A DNA stretch of 64,000 nucleotides from Sclerodactyla briareus (taxonomy: Eukaryota > Echinodermata > Holothuroidea > Dendrochirotida > Sclerodactylidae), in NCBI GenBank assembly GCA_026419785.1, contig JAODTK010005745.1:372001-436000 (forward strand), given 5' to 3'. The first letter of the stretch is position 1. The number at the start of each line of letters is the position of its first letter. The translations under genes were made by a program, and so were the position numbers. Positions 36,649-49,232 of this stretch are shown here, piece by piece. The notes below the pieces were generated by a model. That model ran no database searches, had not been told where the DNA came from, and saw only the letters and a list, made by a program, of their open reading frames with translations.

Positions 36649-38366
36649 CCTTCGTGGTGTTGTCAATGGTGTGAGCTGCGAATTTCATCAGTCATCATTC
36701 GAGTGAATGCAGAAGTTAAAAACGAAACTCTATGCAAAGATACAATTGGCACTGATCACCTACTCAGGTAATTTTCATTAACGCAGCATGCTTATCCTCT
36801 GCGACGGCATTGGGGTCGATCATAATTTGTTTACAGTTTAACACACCTCTATATATGAGTCTCCATAATTGTACAACCTATATGCCATCCTAACAGCCTA
36901 TAACTTTGGTCTTCTTCGTGGGCCGCCGAGTAATAAAACCAGACCTACTCCTGCGTTTCAATTTATGTTAACTTATTCTCCAGTGTGGAGTAAAATTATA
37001 CTTCCTTTTACCTGGATATCCTCCATTGAAGGTCAGTGTAATTGTTGCATTCCTCGTGGACATTCGTGACTCACATTCGTTAGCGTTCCGTCTCTCCAAT
37101 AAATATTTGGGTAGAATTACTCGTGTAAGGCTGTCACCGTCGCCGAGTTGTCAAAAAGAGTGAAAATAAACCGTCAAAGTGAGGCTGGGTATTCTTATCT
37201 GAAAAGTGAATCTCAGCTGACTGTGTATTTATAGAATGACCAATTAGCCAGAGGGGTTGGCTCCGTCGTAAGAGTAAATAATAGGACGTGGTCAATTCAA
37301 GGTAAATTTCGTCACCTCTCATGAGCCGAAAATTTAATTTTATATTTCCAAACTAACCTGCCAAATTTGTTTGTGGCCACACACGAATCGTTTTCAGAGA
37401 AACGAAGTGTTCTGCAAGTGTCTTTCTTCTCAAAATTATGACGTATTATGACGTATTTCCAAAATATATCAAGTATATCAAGTTTCTGTCAACAATGAAA
37501 CCAATTCTCTATCTCAGTGAATTCGCTGGAGCGACCACACACCAACACCAGTGAGTAAATTGACTGTCGTCCCAGGAACTACGATCCAAATGTCGCATCC
37601 CGCTACTAGCATTTGCTATTATAACCCAGTCCCACTGTGGTATTAATGTGTACCATGAAGCCACACGCAGGCATTTTACATGGGCCTATCAAATCCGAGG
37701 AAAAAGAGATGCACGAAAAGGACGAGACATGGGTCTCCCCAGCCTACAATAAAAACCGAAGCCTGAGCCCTCCGTTCATGAGAACTTTTTTTGGGACAGG
37801 CTAGTTGTTCTCTAATGTTCACATAACATTTTAACACTTGAAAGTACTGAAATACCTGGATATTATATACGACTCGCCGTAATCCAGGACACGGAATGGA
37901 GCATAGGCGGGTTGGCGTTGTGGCGTTGTCCCGGTGATTTAAATGAGAATCCATTCCTACTCACTACTCAGCAGCAATGGGGTACATCGATTAAGCGGAT
38001 TATTATTTCAAACTGAGCAAGTTCCGTTCATCCCTGTCAATGAAACAACGCAGGAATGCCGCGAGTCCGGACTAGAACAAAGGAAGTGCCAGCGTGCCGT
38101 TAAAGTTTTTCATGATCAGCTGCGGCTAAAACATTACTAACGATGCATGCTCATAGACTCCCTCGATATTCATGTCAGTTCCTCTCCTAATTTTAGTTAA
38201 TATTTTGCTTACAATGCGGGGTTACATTATTACGCAAAGAGGGCTTCCTTAGGCTGGATACCATAGATGCAGATGCGAATTCACGTGAACTGTGCAAAGT
38301 TTGCGAAGATAGATATCGGTTTCACAGAGGCAAACAATAATATAAATGAAGGCAACCCTACACTGA

Positions 38367-38732
38367 ATAGGCAAAATCGGCAAAAATAGGCTATGTACCA
38401 GTACGTTACGGATGCGTATCAGCGCGAATAAATTCTATGGAATATCACTCAAAAAGCCAATCAACGACAAGATGCATGGGCTGCTGCCTCATCATGGTCT
38501 TTTCGAACAAACTTACAGTGTTTTGTCTTCTGAAAGTAAGAATGTGATTTTCACATCCAGCCCGGACACGCATATCGCAATCTATGGAATCCCAGCCTTA
38601 CTCGTTATCCTTTCTATAGATTTAGGTGGGGCCACCTGCATTCCGAATATCCGAGTCACAAAAACATGCGTCGACGTCAACTACAATATAATGACACCAC
38701 ACTTATTCAGAAGAAAATATGAAAAACATTGC
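38367..38732 (+). other. Unrecognised open frame ending in a strong donor site
   Basis: Open from 38367, with the first ATG at 38412. The frame ends at cattgc|gtaagtat (donor at 38733), which matches the GTAAGT consensus. It includes a hydrophobic run (IAIYGIPALLVILSIDLGG) that could be a membrane segment. No family recognised, and no partner exon found. It could equally be chance in AT-rich DNA. Confidence 0.12.
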
Positions 38733-41204
38733 GTAAGTATTAGATGTTGTGACTAATGTAGACTCCAATAAAAATTGAACTATCCCAACCTGCGAAATTG
38801 CCCATTCCACAGGTGATTAGTGTGATTAGTGTAAACACGAATTAGGTGTTAAGCCATTGTACCAGCCTAAACTGGACAACAGTCGTCATGCCTGCAGCTG
38901 TTCTGTATATTGCATGACTGTATTTTCAATGACATGGTTGTTAGGCAATGAAGGCATTCGCAGGATTCAATTGCAATAAACGAAAACATTCATGAGGACA
39001 TGAAATTCCCGATCGATCAGCACAAAAGCAGGTTCAGAATGACCGCTCATCATAGTGGTTAGTGAGAAGATACTCATTTGATGAGGAGACATCAAACATT
39101 GACGGGAATGAAGCCAGTCAACGATATCGACGACATCACTAAATAACCATCTCCTTATTCTCTCAGCTATATTCGTGAGCAGAGCCATTCACTCTTGTAT
39201 TATTCTTTTTTTAAATAAAAAAATAATACTACAATTATCTCGCCAATCGTTCATTATATATGTGAGCCGCGTAATGCTATGAGAAACAAATCATATCCGC
39301 ATGTTTCTCTTAATAATTGCATTGTTACGGTCGCGGAGTAAGAGGACAATTCACACTGGAATTCGTAATACGACCACTCCGGAAAGTAATAATTTCCGGA
39401 GTGGAAATTGAAATAGGTTCTCTCCCTCCCCCTTCCCGCCCGCTCGCTGAACTCCCTAAGGTATCTATATAAGCAGGTCACTACCAATTATTTTAAGTAG
39501 TATGTTGCCGTCTGGAACATCGCGACGTTCTGGACCGCGCGTCATATCTCATGAAACGCAGACGGGTCTTCAGGCTGTTGTGGAGGTGATGTCCTTGGTA
39601 GTTAATGTTTGGATCTTTTCAGCGTATACAACGAAGCGGCTGGTCTCAAAATTATCGAACAAATAATAACAAAACATATATCACCATGTATAAATCGTCA
39701 TTCTATGTTCGTAAAGAGTCTTTAGCCACCGACAACAGCAAGGATGCAACAGGAACTGACCTCACAGTGTGTTTCACGCAGTCGGCCCAGGACCGCACCG
39801 TCTTTGACAAATAGGTGGATTAATTAAAAAACCTTGAGCAATTTTCATAGCAACGATTTTTCGCAGGTTGTTGTAAAGGTGCTGAATATACCACGGCAAG
39901 TACCCTCACGTGGACTAGAGTCGTATGGCCGGGAGATTGGAAGCCAGTAACCGTAATGCTAATTCCATGGCATTCAAGTCAAATCATTTGTTATACTTAC
40001 TACTACTCCAGGGAATGCTGTTACTAAAATACTATTATCATCTTCTGTAATAGGCCTACATGACTGAACTGATGTCTGGTGCAATGTTTACTCGGGCTGC
40101 TGCATACGAATTCAGTTGTTATACTTGATATCATCTCCATAATTACTGACCGAACTGATTCCAGTTGATCCTTGGCATAATATTTACAACCTTTCTGCCA
40201 ATCACTCCATACAGCTGTCATACCTATCACATTCCTAATGAAAACCGACTGGACCAATTCATCCTAAATAACAAGGGTGGTCATATCCAACTACTTGCTC
40301 CTGAGGTCGACTATTTCACTTGACGAAACAAATCCACAGTGCAGCCTGATTGCCTGGGGACATGCAGAGTATACAATAGGAATTTTTGTCATACCGGAAA
40401 GGCATCAGCTAACTCTCTTGTGAATTCCCATCCTAATATTGATTCACCGCGGACAAACCGTCGTGTACAAGGCAGCCAAGTTGAATACGTCGTTACCATG
40501 ATTTTTATATTGAATGGTAGCCCACAAGAGTGTATTATTGAGCCGCGTGTATCTTTCGTATGCAGAGTTAACAGCTATATCTCGAAGTCAAAAGGCCGAT
40601 TTGTGCTATAGTGAAATGCAGATATGGATAGTCCCCCACACCCCAGCGAAGCCAGCTGGTAAGATAGAGTAGACAATATCGTACCAGCTTGCTCAGCTTC
40701 CCTGTCACACAGCGACTAATAGTCTGGCTATGAAAGTTTCTCTCTCTATACCTGCCATTAAGTTGTTTTCAAATTCACCCCTCCTATTATGACCTGTAGC
40801 CAGCTCAGTAGGTTAGCCGTAGGCCTCGGCCACTGAACCCAGTCATTAGGCATGGAGGAATGGATTTTCACATTCCACAAACCATCATATTTGTGGAAGG
40901 AATTTAGACCGCCTAGCTGCATATTTCGCACATCGTTACATTAAGGTAAGTTTCACAAATCGTCATATTAACTTTTCATGGGCTAGCCTGCGGTTGTAAT
41001 CAGTCCAGCGTGCCCATGAACTAACTTCCAGCCCAACCACAGTGACTAACGTTCGCTCATTGACTACTGATATTTTTTACAGGCTATGGGTATAGTCCTG
41101 TGGCTGCTAACATAGGCATACCTATCAGTTACTTCACTAATTATACGTCCTAATTCCTTATTCGCTCCCCATTCATTCAGTTTAGTTAGTTAAGAACAAG
41201 CCCA

Positions 41205-43640
41205 GATGCTCAAAGAATTCGCAATTCTTGAAAAATAAATCGAGACTGTTCTTGAATGCATTTGAACTCTAGACAGAACAACACTTCAGGAAGGCTATTC
41301 CACTCATTAATAACTCTCTGAGGAGAAGAAATATTTCCGAATGTCCAATCTACCGCGTTTACCACGAAGCTGAGGCAAGGACCTATATTGGTGGAAAATT
41401 TGGGAAACTCGAAGGAATAGTGGAAGGTAAGGCCCTCGGAACCATTAACAATTTTAAAAACCTGAATCAAATCAAAGTTAAACCGAGACGCCTTAATCTC
41501 TGCTCGTGAGGTGAATCTCTGAGAGAGTGAATTAATCCAGTGGCCTCCGCTGAACGTTTTCAATAATGATTGTCTTGTATTTGAGAAATATGGATTCCAT
41601 ACTTGACAGGATACTCCACGTGAAGTTCCACAGAGGCTTAAACAAACATGATAACAATATATATCAAGGAAAACTGAGAGTGACGTCTAATCAAGCCAAT
41701 AATCCAATACCTTTCCTCGCAGATTCAGCACACTGCTTAGAAGAAGAATCAAAATAAACCACCGAGATCTTTTCTGATCACTGATGAAATATGGGTCCAT
41801 TAACTTGAAAGAAGGCGTTTCAGATTCGGGAAATGGAAAACAACAGGCATACACCTGTGCTTTCTCGGCACTTGAAAACATTTGCCAATCGAAAGAAAGA
41901 CCATTGGAGATGATTTCAAGATCCCTTTGGAAACTGCAACATCATCGTCGAAGCAACTCCGATACAACTTGGTATCGCCCCCCTCCGAAAACTTTTTAAC
42001 TCGGGAATGTACTAATTGTTCCAGATCGTCAATATACGCCAGGAAAAGTAAAGGCCCGAGAACCGATCCTGGAAACACACCACTGGACCTTTTGCCAAGA
42101 AGACGGACGCTCGTTGATGACAAATCGTGTTCCCTATTGAAAAGCGAGAGACGCTCATACCTTATAAAAAGCTTTTTGGAAGTCTAGGAAAATTATATCA
42201 ACAGCACGCCCGTTGACAACTGCACTAGTAACATCTTCCATAAATTCTAAGAGAGTCAAACACGAACGATTTTCCTGGAACCATGCTGAGAACCCCGAAT
42301 TATTTTTATTATTTCTTGAACTTTGGAGAAAACATTGATCTTCTCCAATCATCCGGAACAACACCTCCTTGCAAGGTTTTTTTTTTAAATAATCGCTAAT
42401 GGAACAGACAACTGGTCGGCGAAAGATTTCACAAGAAGGGGTAAACTCCATCGGACCAGGAGCCTTACCATGTTTGAGATTCTGCAGTTTCGTTTATTCA
42501 CTCAGGCGCACATACTATATTACCAGTAGGATTATGAGGCACAACATACCACAAGGTCATTGAAAATAAGACGGTTTTCATTGAGTGAATACCGGCGAAA
42601 AATAGTCATTAGGAACGCTCCTGACTATGCTGTGTTGTATACCTGAATCGGACACTAAGAGTGGACCAATGCTGTCCTTCAATTTCTGCTTCTCCCTAAC
42701 ATAAGAGGAAAACGCACTAGGAGTATCCTTTATATTAGACGTAACTCTGCCTCTTTCGAAAATCGCGCTTAGCACCGGAACTAAAGGTTGACTGGCCTCT
42801 GAAGGGATATAAAGCAGACAAAGGAACCAGTAGAACGATAGTCGCCAAAGATGTTTCTTACGTTTAATGACCAAAACACCTCCCTTTTCATCAAAGAAGG
42901 CCTTTTGCTCTTAGTGCGACCCTTTTTCCAAGGAGCGTAAACATTTATTGACTCGTTAACTTTGGCAATGAAACCCTTCCAGGAGTCAACAGCATTCAAA
43001 TTTCCTAATAAATTAGACCAATCTACATTACTGAAAAAACAAAAACAGAAATGCCATCCAGAGCGGGCCCCTCGGGAAAACAAGGAACGAGCTCAACGCT
43101 CTGTGAAATATTGACAGAACAAGAAACATCGAAAGCAATAAATCGTGATCGCTTGCCACCAAGCTTTCAAAAGGCTCCTCTACATCATCCACGTAACATG
43201 AATCACTACTCAGAACTGAATATAAAATACTATGCTTTCTGGAAGAAAAATTAACATGTTGCAGAAGGAACAATCTTGGGTGACAGGAAGGCAGGCAGAC
43301 CAAGGAATATCTGGACAATTGAAATCACCCATAATGATCGTACGCTTATCGGAAACTCTGAAAACATGTAAAAAAAAGCGAGTTATTGCTTTCAGAGCGG
43401 TTGGGAGAACGAGATACATCAACCTAAAAAGGATCTGGGAAAACCTGAAGCGTTAGACGGAATTTCACACCAAACAGAATTGACGCAACTAACACCAATA
43501 TCTGATCTCTGAAGGCTATTCAAGTCAGACCTCACATACAACCAATCTCCACCCCAATGCCACGGAGAGTATCTGTCCGATCTTGCCTAAAGCAACACAA
43601 CCTGGAACGTGAACCTCCTGCTCTCCTACCCCGACTCATC
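41205..43640 (-). mobile_element. CR1-like non-LTR retrotransposon, endonuclease to C-terminus
   Basis: Reading minus from the right: YVRSDLNSLQ-like and a CVNSVWCEIPS block near 43480-43540, FLGCIYRSPN near 43430, RTIIMGDFNCPDIPW (about 43285-43345; GDFN is the endonuclease box), LDSVLSSDS-like and SSDHDLL near 43150-43210, then NVDWSNLL near 43010. The linker SNIKDTPSAFSSYVREKQKL lies near 42690-42750. The RT begins with SGFSAWFQENRSCLTLLEF and reads FLDFQKAFYKV at 42155-42190. GVFPGSVLGPLLFLAYIDDL (about 42020-42090) and KKFSEGGDTKLYRS (YADDTKLY, with insertion) follow. The C-terminal block is GDLIQVFKIVNG-like, then SPQRVINEWNSLPE near 41270-41330, typical of the CR1 group. All main domains are present, about 2.4 kb, but scattered over frames. 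ORFs on + here are shadows. 5' truncated and dead. Confidence 0.85.
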
Positions 43641-44077
43641 ACTCTGCCTCCTTCCCACACTTTCCAGTACTCGTCTCCAATTCCGCTGAGCTGACCTGAC
43701 ACACTTCCTGCACGTATCACAAAATCATCCTTTCAGTCTCCTGAAATCTCGCCCCTTTGAAGCATAGCCCCGAACGAAGCTGCCAAGCAGAGAGAGAGAA
43801 ATTTAAAACAACCCCCAATGGCTCACAAGTATCAGTTTTTTTTTTTTAAACTAACTTTTTATTTCGAACTCGGTGGCACTTTCAAACAAGAATACAATTA
43901 ATAGGCCAAGTTGATAAGAGAGACCTAAGATAGGCCTACACTATGAACACGAACAATGGAAAATACACTACAGCAGCAAACACAATAACTCGAAAAAAAA
44001 AAATAGTGTTGACAATGCTGCCAAAAGAATGCCAGAGGCTACCTGAACGCGAACAAGCTAACAGAACACCGAACAGC

Positions 44078-44175
44078 AGAGAGAGAGAGAGAGAGTAAGA
44101 GTGAGTGAGAGAGTGGGAGGGAGGGGGGGGGGGGGGGAGAGGGGGGGGGCGGGAGTGGGTGGGGGGGAGGGAGAA
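44078..44175 (+). repeat. (GA)n tract and G-run cluster
   Basis: (GA)9 at 44078-44095, then G15 (44123-44137), G9 (44141-44149) and further G runs to 44170. The minus ORFs here are Pro/Ser low-complexity translations. Confidence 0.9.
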
Positions 44176-44369
44176 GAACACAGTGCCCACAATGACCGCA
44201 GAATATCCGGATTGGAAACGATATTCGAATTGGAAACGATCAGGCTATTTGTGCAGGTCGCCATAGCATGAAAAAATATCGGCAAGAAAGAAAACACCCA
44301 ATGTAACAGTAACATGTGGGGGACATAATAAATAAATAGTTATTTCTCAATATCAGGCGTTTGCCTGCT

Positions 44370-46462
44370 TGGTCGGCTGGGCATTGGAGTCGCAACACTT
44401 TCTGAGGTGTACCGGCCGGATCATGCGAGTCCCGAGTAGGTGCTACACCTATATAACTGGGTCGGCGGCCGCGGCGATGTCGGCGTACGCAGTGCTGGCT
44501 GTCGCTGTGGCCAACCACCTGTTCCTTGGTAACACTAGTCAATGAACGTATAATGCGACTGCAGATCACCCACACTGTGGGTGTTTTATCAATTGTCGCA
44601 GTATACGCTACGACCGGGGTGGTAAGCGATTGCATCGGTTGAAAGAAGAGTTCTCACGCTCCAACTAGACTCAGTCGGTATTTGATTTTGCGGTTCCCAC
44701 TTCTGTACTCAAAGGTCATTGGGTGATTGCACTGCCTCCACTGGTGTCATTAGGGATGGATATGAGTCAGTCTTGGCCACGCAGCACCCTGGGCCTTTGG
44801 CTGCCGTGATGATAGTAGTTTCCGGCTACTCGACTTCGCTAGAAGTTCTTGGTTTCAAAATCTGATGCGAGGTGCTGGACTTGGTACTCCAATGATGGTG
44901 TTACTGTCAAGGAGATTGACCATGTACTCATAGATGGGAGATGGAGGAGGCAGAAGACGGCAGGGTCTTGACCGAGGAATCCGATGTTGTAAGGCACGTT
45001 GGGTAGTTATTTGAGAGTTATACCAAGGCGAGACCCCAAGCCGGAAATTCAGATGGATATGTTGCAACTCTAGTGGCTGAACTCCTGTAGACGTGAAATC
45101 CTTAATATCGGAACTCGAGACATCTAGAGATGCGCTGGGCTGGTGGCCATACTGCCCTCGAGTTGCATGGCCTCTGTTTCTCTGTTGGAGCACTGGTGTC
45201 ATCCCAACTGACTGGAGATGGGGAATCATCGTTCCAATCTGGAAAGGGAAGGGTGATACTCTAGACTGCACAGAGGTACACTCCTATAGTAATGGCAAAG
45301 TCTCTGCTAGAATCATCCTGAACAGGATCCGTTGTCACCTGCATGAGAATCAGCGGCCTGAGAGTGGATCTGACTCCCAAAGAGTCCACCGTGGATGGCC
45401 ATCTTGGCTCTTCGAGTCCTGTCCGGGCGGATGCGGGAATTCGGTAGAGGCTTTTCGCAAGGCCTTCGACTCTGTGTGTTGGGACGTCTCTGGAGAATTC
45501 TCGAGCAGCGAGAAGTGTTTTGGGTGGTCTCTGACTTTTCCCCGTAGTCACGGGTGCTGTGAGACAGGGGTGTACACTGGCTTCAACATTCCATCACTTT
45601 ATGGACTGGATTATGGAGAGGTTTGGGATCAGTACCGGCTGTAGGGGTTAGGATTACGCGGTGAAATCAGGGTTTCTGACCTGGACTTCTCGGATGATGC
45701 TGCATTATACTCGCCAAGTTTGTGGATTCTCTGGTTGATGCCCTAGGAACACTTAGTCGGGGGAGAATACGTTGGGCCTTCAGGTGTCATGGACCAAGAC
45801 AAGATCCAGTCTTTTGGTGGAATCTAAGACAGTGCTGCTGGTCTGCTAGGCGTTGGGCAAAAGAAGTCCCCAAGTCATTTGTTCACCGGACAGTGTCATT
45901 AGTGACTCAGCTTGAGCTCCGTAGACGACTCGGACTAGCATATGTAGTCATGAAATCACTGGATATGGTGTCTTGTGTTCGCGTTATCTGAGCAAGAGAA
46001 CCAAGCTCCTTGTCTTTGGCTCTATGTGCTTCGATTCTCGCTATATCTTAGTGAGGCCTGGACGCTCACTGCTGGCCTGAGCGGCGATTGGATTCCACTT
46101 TTGACTACCTCCCTTCGTCGCATCCTCGGTTACCCCTAGCAGGGATCTGCGTATCTAATGCCAGGAATCTCGGGGAGGCGGGGACTAACTGCGCTTCTCT
46201 GGGCATAGCGCGCCTTCAGGCGGAAGGATCCCTCCCACCCCAATCCCCCCGCGTCCTGTGTGAACGAGTTCCAGTGGGGGGTTTTGGCCGTGACGCCCCC
46301 CGTAGTTCATGATTGGTGCAGCTTCGTGGGTACCTCAGGAGGGAGTTGGAGGAGGAAGGGGTTAGGGCCCAGTCCCTGGTCTCGCTTGCCCGGAGGAGCC
46401 GGGCGATTGTGGGAGCGGCGGGGGCACGCGGCTATATCGGTGCCTTCCAGGCATGTGCTTCC
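44370..46462 (+). mobile_element. Non-LTR retrotransposon relic B: endonuclease, RT, C-terminus, internal deletion
   Basis: The endonuclease N-terminus reads GVATLSEVYRPD near 44385-44420. The C-terminal endonuclease box TWYSNDGVTVKEIDHVLIDG is at 44879-44938. The RT follows almost at once: VIPTDWRWGIIVPIWKGKGD at 45197-45256, ARIILNRIR, QRPE.GS, AFRKAFDSVCWDV (45448-45486; normally LRKAFDSV), a decayed TGVRQG box near 45550, and VSDLDFSDDAALY (45672-45710; normally FADD). C-terminal blocks RRRLGLAYVVMKSLD, LRRILGY-like and LARRSRAIVGAA reach 46430. A full-length copy would have several hundred more residues between endonuclease and RT, so the middle is deleted around 45010-45060. Several frameshifts. 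Inactive. Confidence 0.8.
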
Positions 46463-46515
46463 ATGAGTGATTGAGTGATTGTGTGTGTGAGTGCATTGAG
46501 TGAGTGAATGACTGA
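46463..46515 (+). repeat. (TGAG/TGAT)n tail of relic B
   Basis: Short tandem tgagtgat/gtgtgtga units follow the last RT codons directly. Non-LTR elements often end in such a short-repeat tail instead of poly(A). This therefore marks the 3' end and confirms that this end is complete. Confidence 0.6.
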
Positions 46516-49116
46516 AAGCTTCCCAATATCGGTATACGTTTCAAAGGCGTGTTAGTCGCAATATAGTGATGGACACTAAACATGTAATGCTATACGAGCC
46601 TTTTTATTTTTTATTGAGCAAAAGTTCAAGAAGAATTTGGCAAAAAATCGCACCTCCTAAGTTTTTATCTTGCCAGCCGCGTATAAAACTAACACAACAC
46701 TCTTCCGTCTTGAGAACGTAATTGACGTAATGGTATATTGTTTATAATTCTCCTACCTACCTGACCAGACTAAAAAGTTCTACTGTATTTTCTTTCCACC
46801 TGCCGAAATACGACATTGTGTAGATATAACTTCAATTTCATATTGGTGATACATTTTTTTCTCGTTGTACACTATAATCGAGAGAACGCGAGGTAATCGC
46901 GAGTGGTATCGCGAGAACGCAGACGGAATCCTGAGTAAAGTTGCGCAGAAAAACACAGATGTCTCTGGAGGAGACGCGTATTTCAAGCACGTGAAGATTA
47001 AACCGACGTTCTCCTTATCTGACAGCTCGTGTATAGTCTTAATCAAGAGCAATCCCACTGGAATGGGACAAGACCGATTGGACTATAACCACCGGTACCA
47101 GCACGAGTGCCTTATTAGCGTTGCTCTTGCTCATTTGGGGCCCGTGTACGCTTGCTGCAGGGTCTGATTACTGCAGATCCTTCTCGAGTGTAGTATTGCC
47201 GACTGTTCCCTCGTGGTCTCCCGGAAAATTATTCTTATAGTGATCGCTTTTATACGGCTCTTCGAGCAGTCCTCGTTGCAAGACCGTGACGTTTTGTCCT
47301 TGGCAAATATTTACACTCACCCGGCGATGCTTGCGTACTGCTAAAACCTTATGTGATGAGCAGTAGTGAACCAACAAATTGAAGGTTTGAGGACTCAAAC
47401 CCCTGATGGTACTTTAGGTAGAATGCAAATGTATTCATTATAGTTTATCATAATGCCTTCTTTCCAAGCAACGTTAACCAACTCGGCAGGTCCTCATCGA
47501 ATATGTCACTTTTATAATGTCTTTATTAGCTATTTTCTTAATATTCTAGCATTCAACGTTTAGGCTGGGATACCCATGGTTACTTGCCTTATGCTACCGG
47601 ATCCCATGGAGGCGGTTGTGGGTGTGCAGTTGTGGTGTGGAGGGAAGAAAAATAATGTAAAAGGTCATGAGTATCTAGCACTCATGACTGAAACGTCAAA
47701 TGCGTCAAAAAAAAATGCTTTATCAGAAAGATATTCATACTCATCAATTACTGGCCGTGTGCGGGCACTGCTGGGGGGTTGAGGTCAGAAACCCCCCCCC
47801 CCCCCACGTTTAACACGAAAACTGAGTGTTTTTTTGCAGTTCAGTAGGCGTTTGCTGTTTTAGCTGTATTCAGCAAATATTGCAGCAGCAATGCTGTTTA
47901 TGGGCACATAAATTTGTACTTGCCAATCGGGGCGGTGAGGCCATCTTAGAAGGGCTTACTTCTTCCATTGGTGTGGTTCCGACCTTCTCCCTTTCGGCCT
48001 CCCCCCCTCCCCCATGACAAATCTCTAGCGTACGCTACTCGCACGGTACACTTGTCTCTATCACTACAAACATACTGCGGCTCACTTAGGCACGTTCCAT
48101 GTTTTTACCTACTGTGCATGAATCCCTCAATTATGGTGTCTCGTTGCCGCATCTATGGATCCCAGCCTTGAAGGTTTTCCTCGGAGTCGCGGCTGACATC
48201 GCTGACGTAAACACTCAGTGTGGCGCATGTTGACCTCGCTTCAATATAATCCTATATTTTTCTTTTTTCGCGACGTGGAATCCCTTGCTTATTTTCTCCT
48301 AGACAAACGACTACATCCGTGAAATGGATGAATGCCTATTTATTCGTTATCAGGCTAGTGACCCTTTCACTTCTTTGGTTTTTCAAATGTTACCGACCAG
48401 ATCCACTGTGGCGATGCTAACTAAATAGGCGTCAGTACTGTATCATTACTCGGCGCCGGAATTCATTATCACATTAGGGAGGGGAGAGTGTGATTTTCTT
48501 TGGTTGAGAGCTCGAGGCTTTATCGATAAATCGAGTAAGTAACAGCACAACAAATAACACTTCACCTCGAACATTTTTTTTCTTGTGAATATAAGACCAG
48601 TGCTGTTAGGTAGATTTGAGGAACTAGAATGTTCCTTACAATTTATTGCTTGTCGGTAACATATAGGTCAAGAAATAAATCCTATCTATGCCCTTCAAGG
48701 GAAAATGTAGACTTTTCTGTACATAGATAAGACAATAGGCATATAACTCAATATATGAAAGAATCACGGAATACCTGAGCTACACAGCCGGTGGTGTATT
48801 TAAAATGTTCTCATGTGAGATTCAGGACATTAGCAATGGAGTAGGGAAAAATCCCCTAACTCTCTACTAGAGGCAATGTCAGTGATCTACTGGTGTGGCT
48901 GCTTGTAGAAAAAAGTACATACACCGAGGGGGTTCTTGAACGTTTTTTCGCGCACAGTGGTTGTATCTGTTAAGATAGTAGGTTTCAAATATCCTGATCT
49001 TGAAGATCGAGAGAAGGCAAATTCCTAGTTGGCAGATATACCAGCAGAATCATAGAGGTGACTATAGTTGCCAGCTCTTAAGCGTCTCACATACTGACAT
49101 ATGAACGGCACTAACC
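46516..49116. other. Gene-free stretch
   Basis: A CpG-richer + frame at 46865-47167 (includes ENADGILSKVAQKNTDVSGG) is open for 100 codons but no family was recognised. C14 tract at 47792-47805. Confidence 0.4.
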
Positions 49117-49232
49117 AGTGAACATAGTGACTATTGGGACTATAGTGACTCCAGTGACTATAGTAGCTATTGGGACTACATGACTATTCAACTATAGTGA
49201 ATATAGTGACTTTAGCGGGTATTAGGACTATT
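49117..49232 (+). repeat. Irregular tandem repeat of 'actatagtgact' units
   Basis: Variants of gactatagtgact and ctattgggacta recur about eight times with changing spacing. AT-rich and partly self-complementary (ctatag). Confidence 0.75.

Larger units (their letters stand above)
35951..41204. other. Gene-free stretch between retroelement relics
   Basis: Contains the hexamer minisatellite at 36572-36648 and the low-confidence frame at 38367-38732. Other frames are unrecognised. A TAGGCCTA lies at 40051. Confidence 0.4.

Noticed and set aside
43936-44315. Proline/serine-rich minus frames
   Set aside because: Translations of the (GA)n and G-tract low-complexity region.
46865-47167. 100-codon + frame with CpG-rich codons, possibly coding
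   Set aside because: No family, no splice sites clearly framing it, and the resemblance to an LTR-element RNase H end (NADGILS) is too short.
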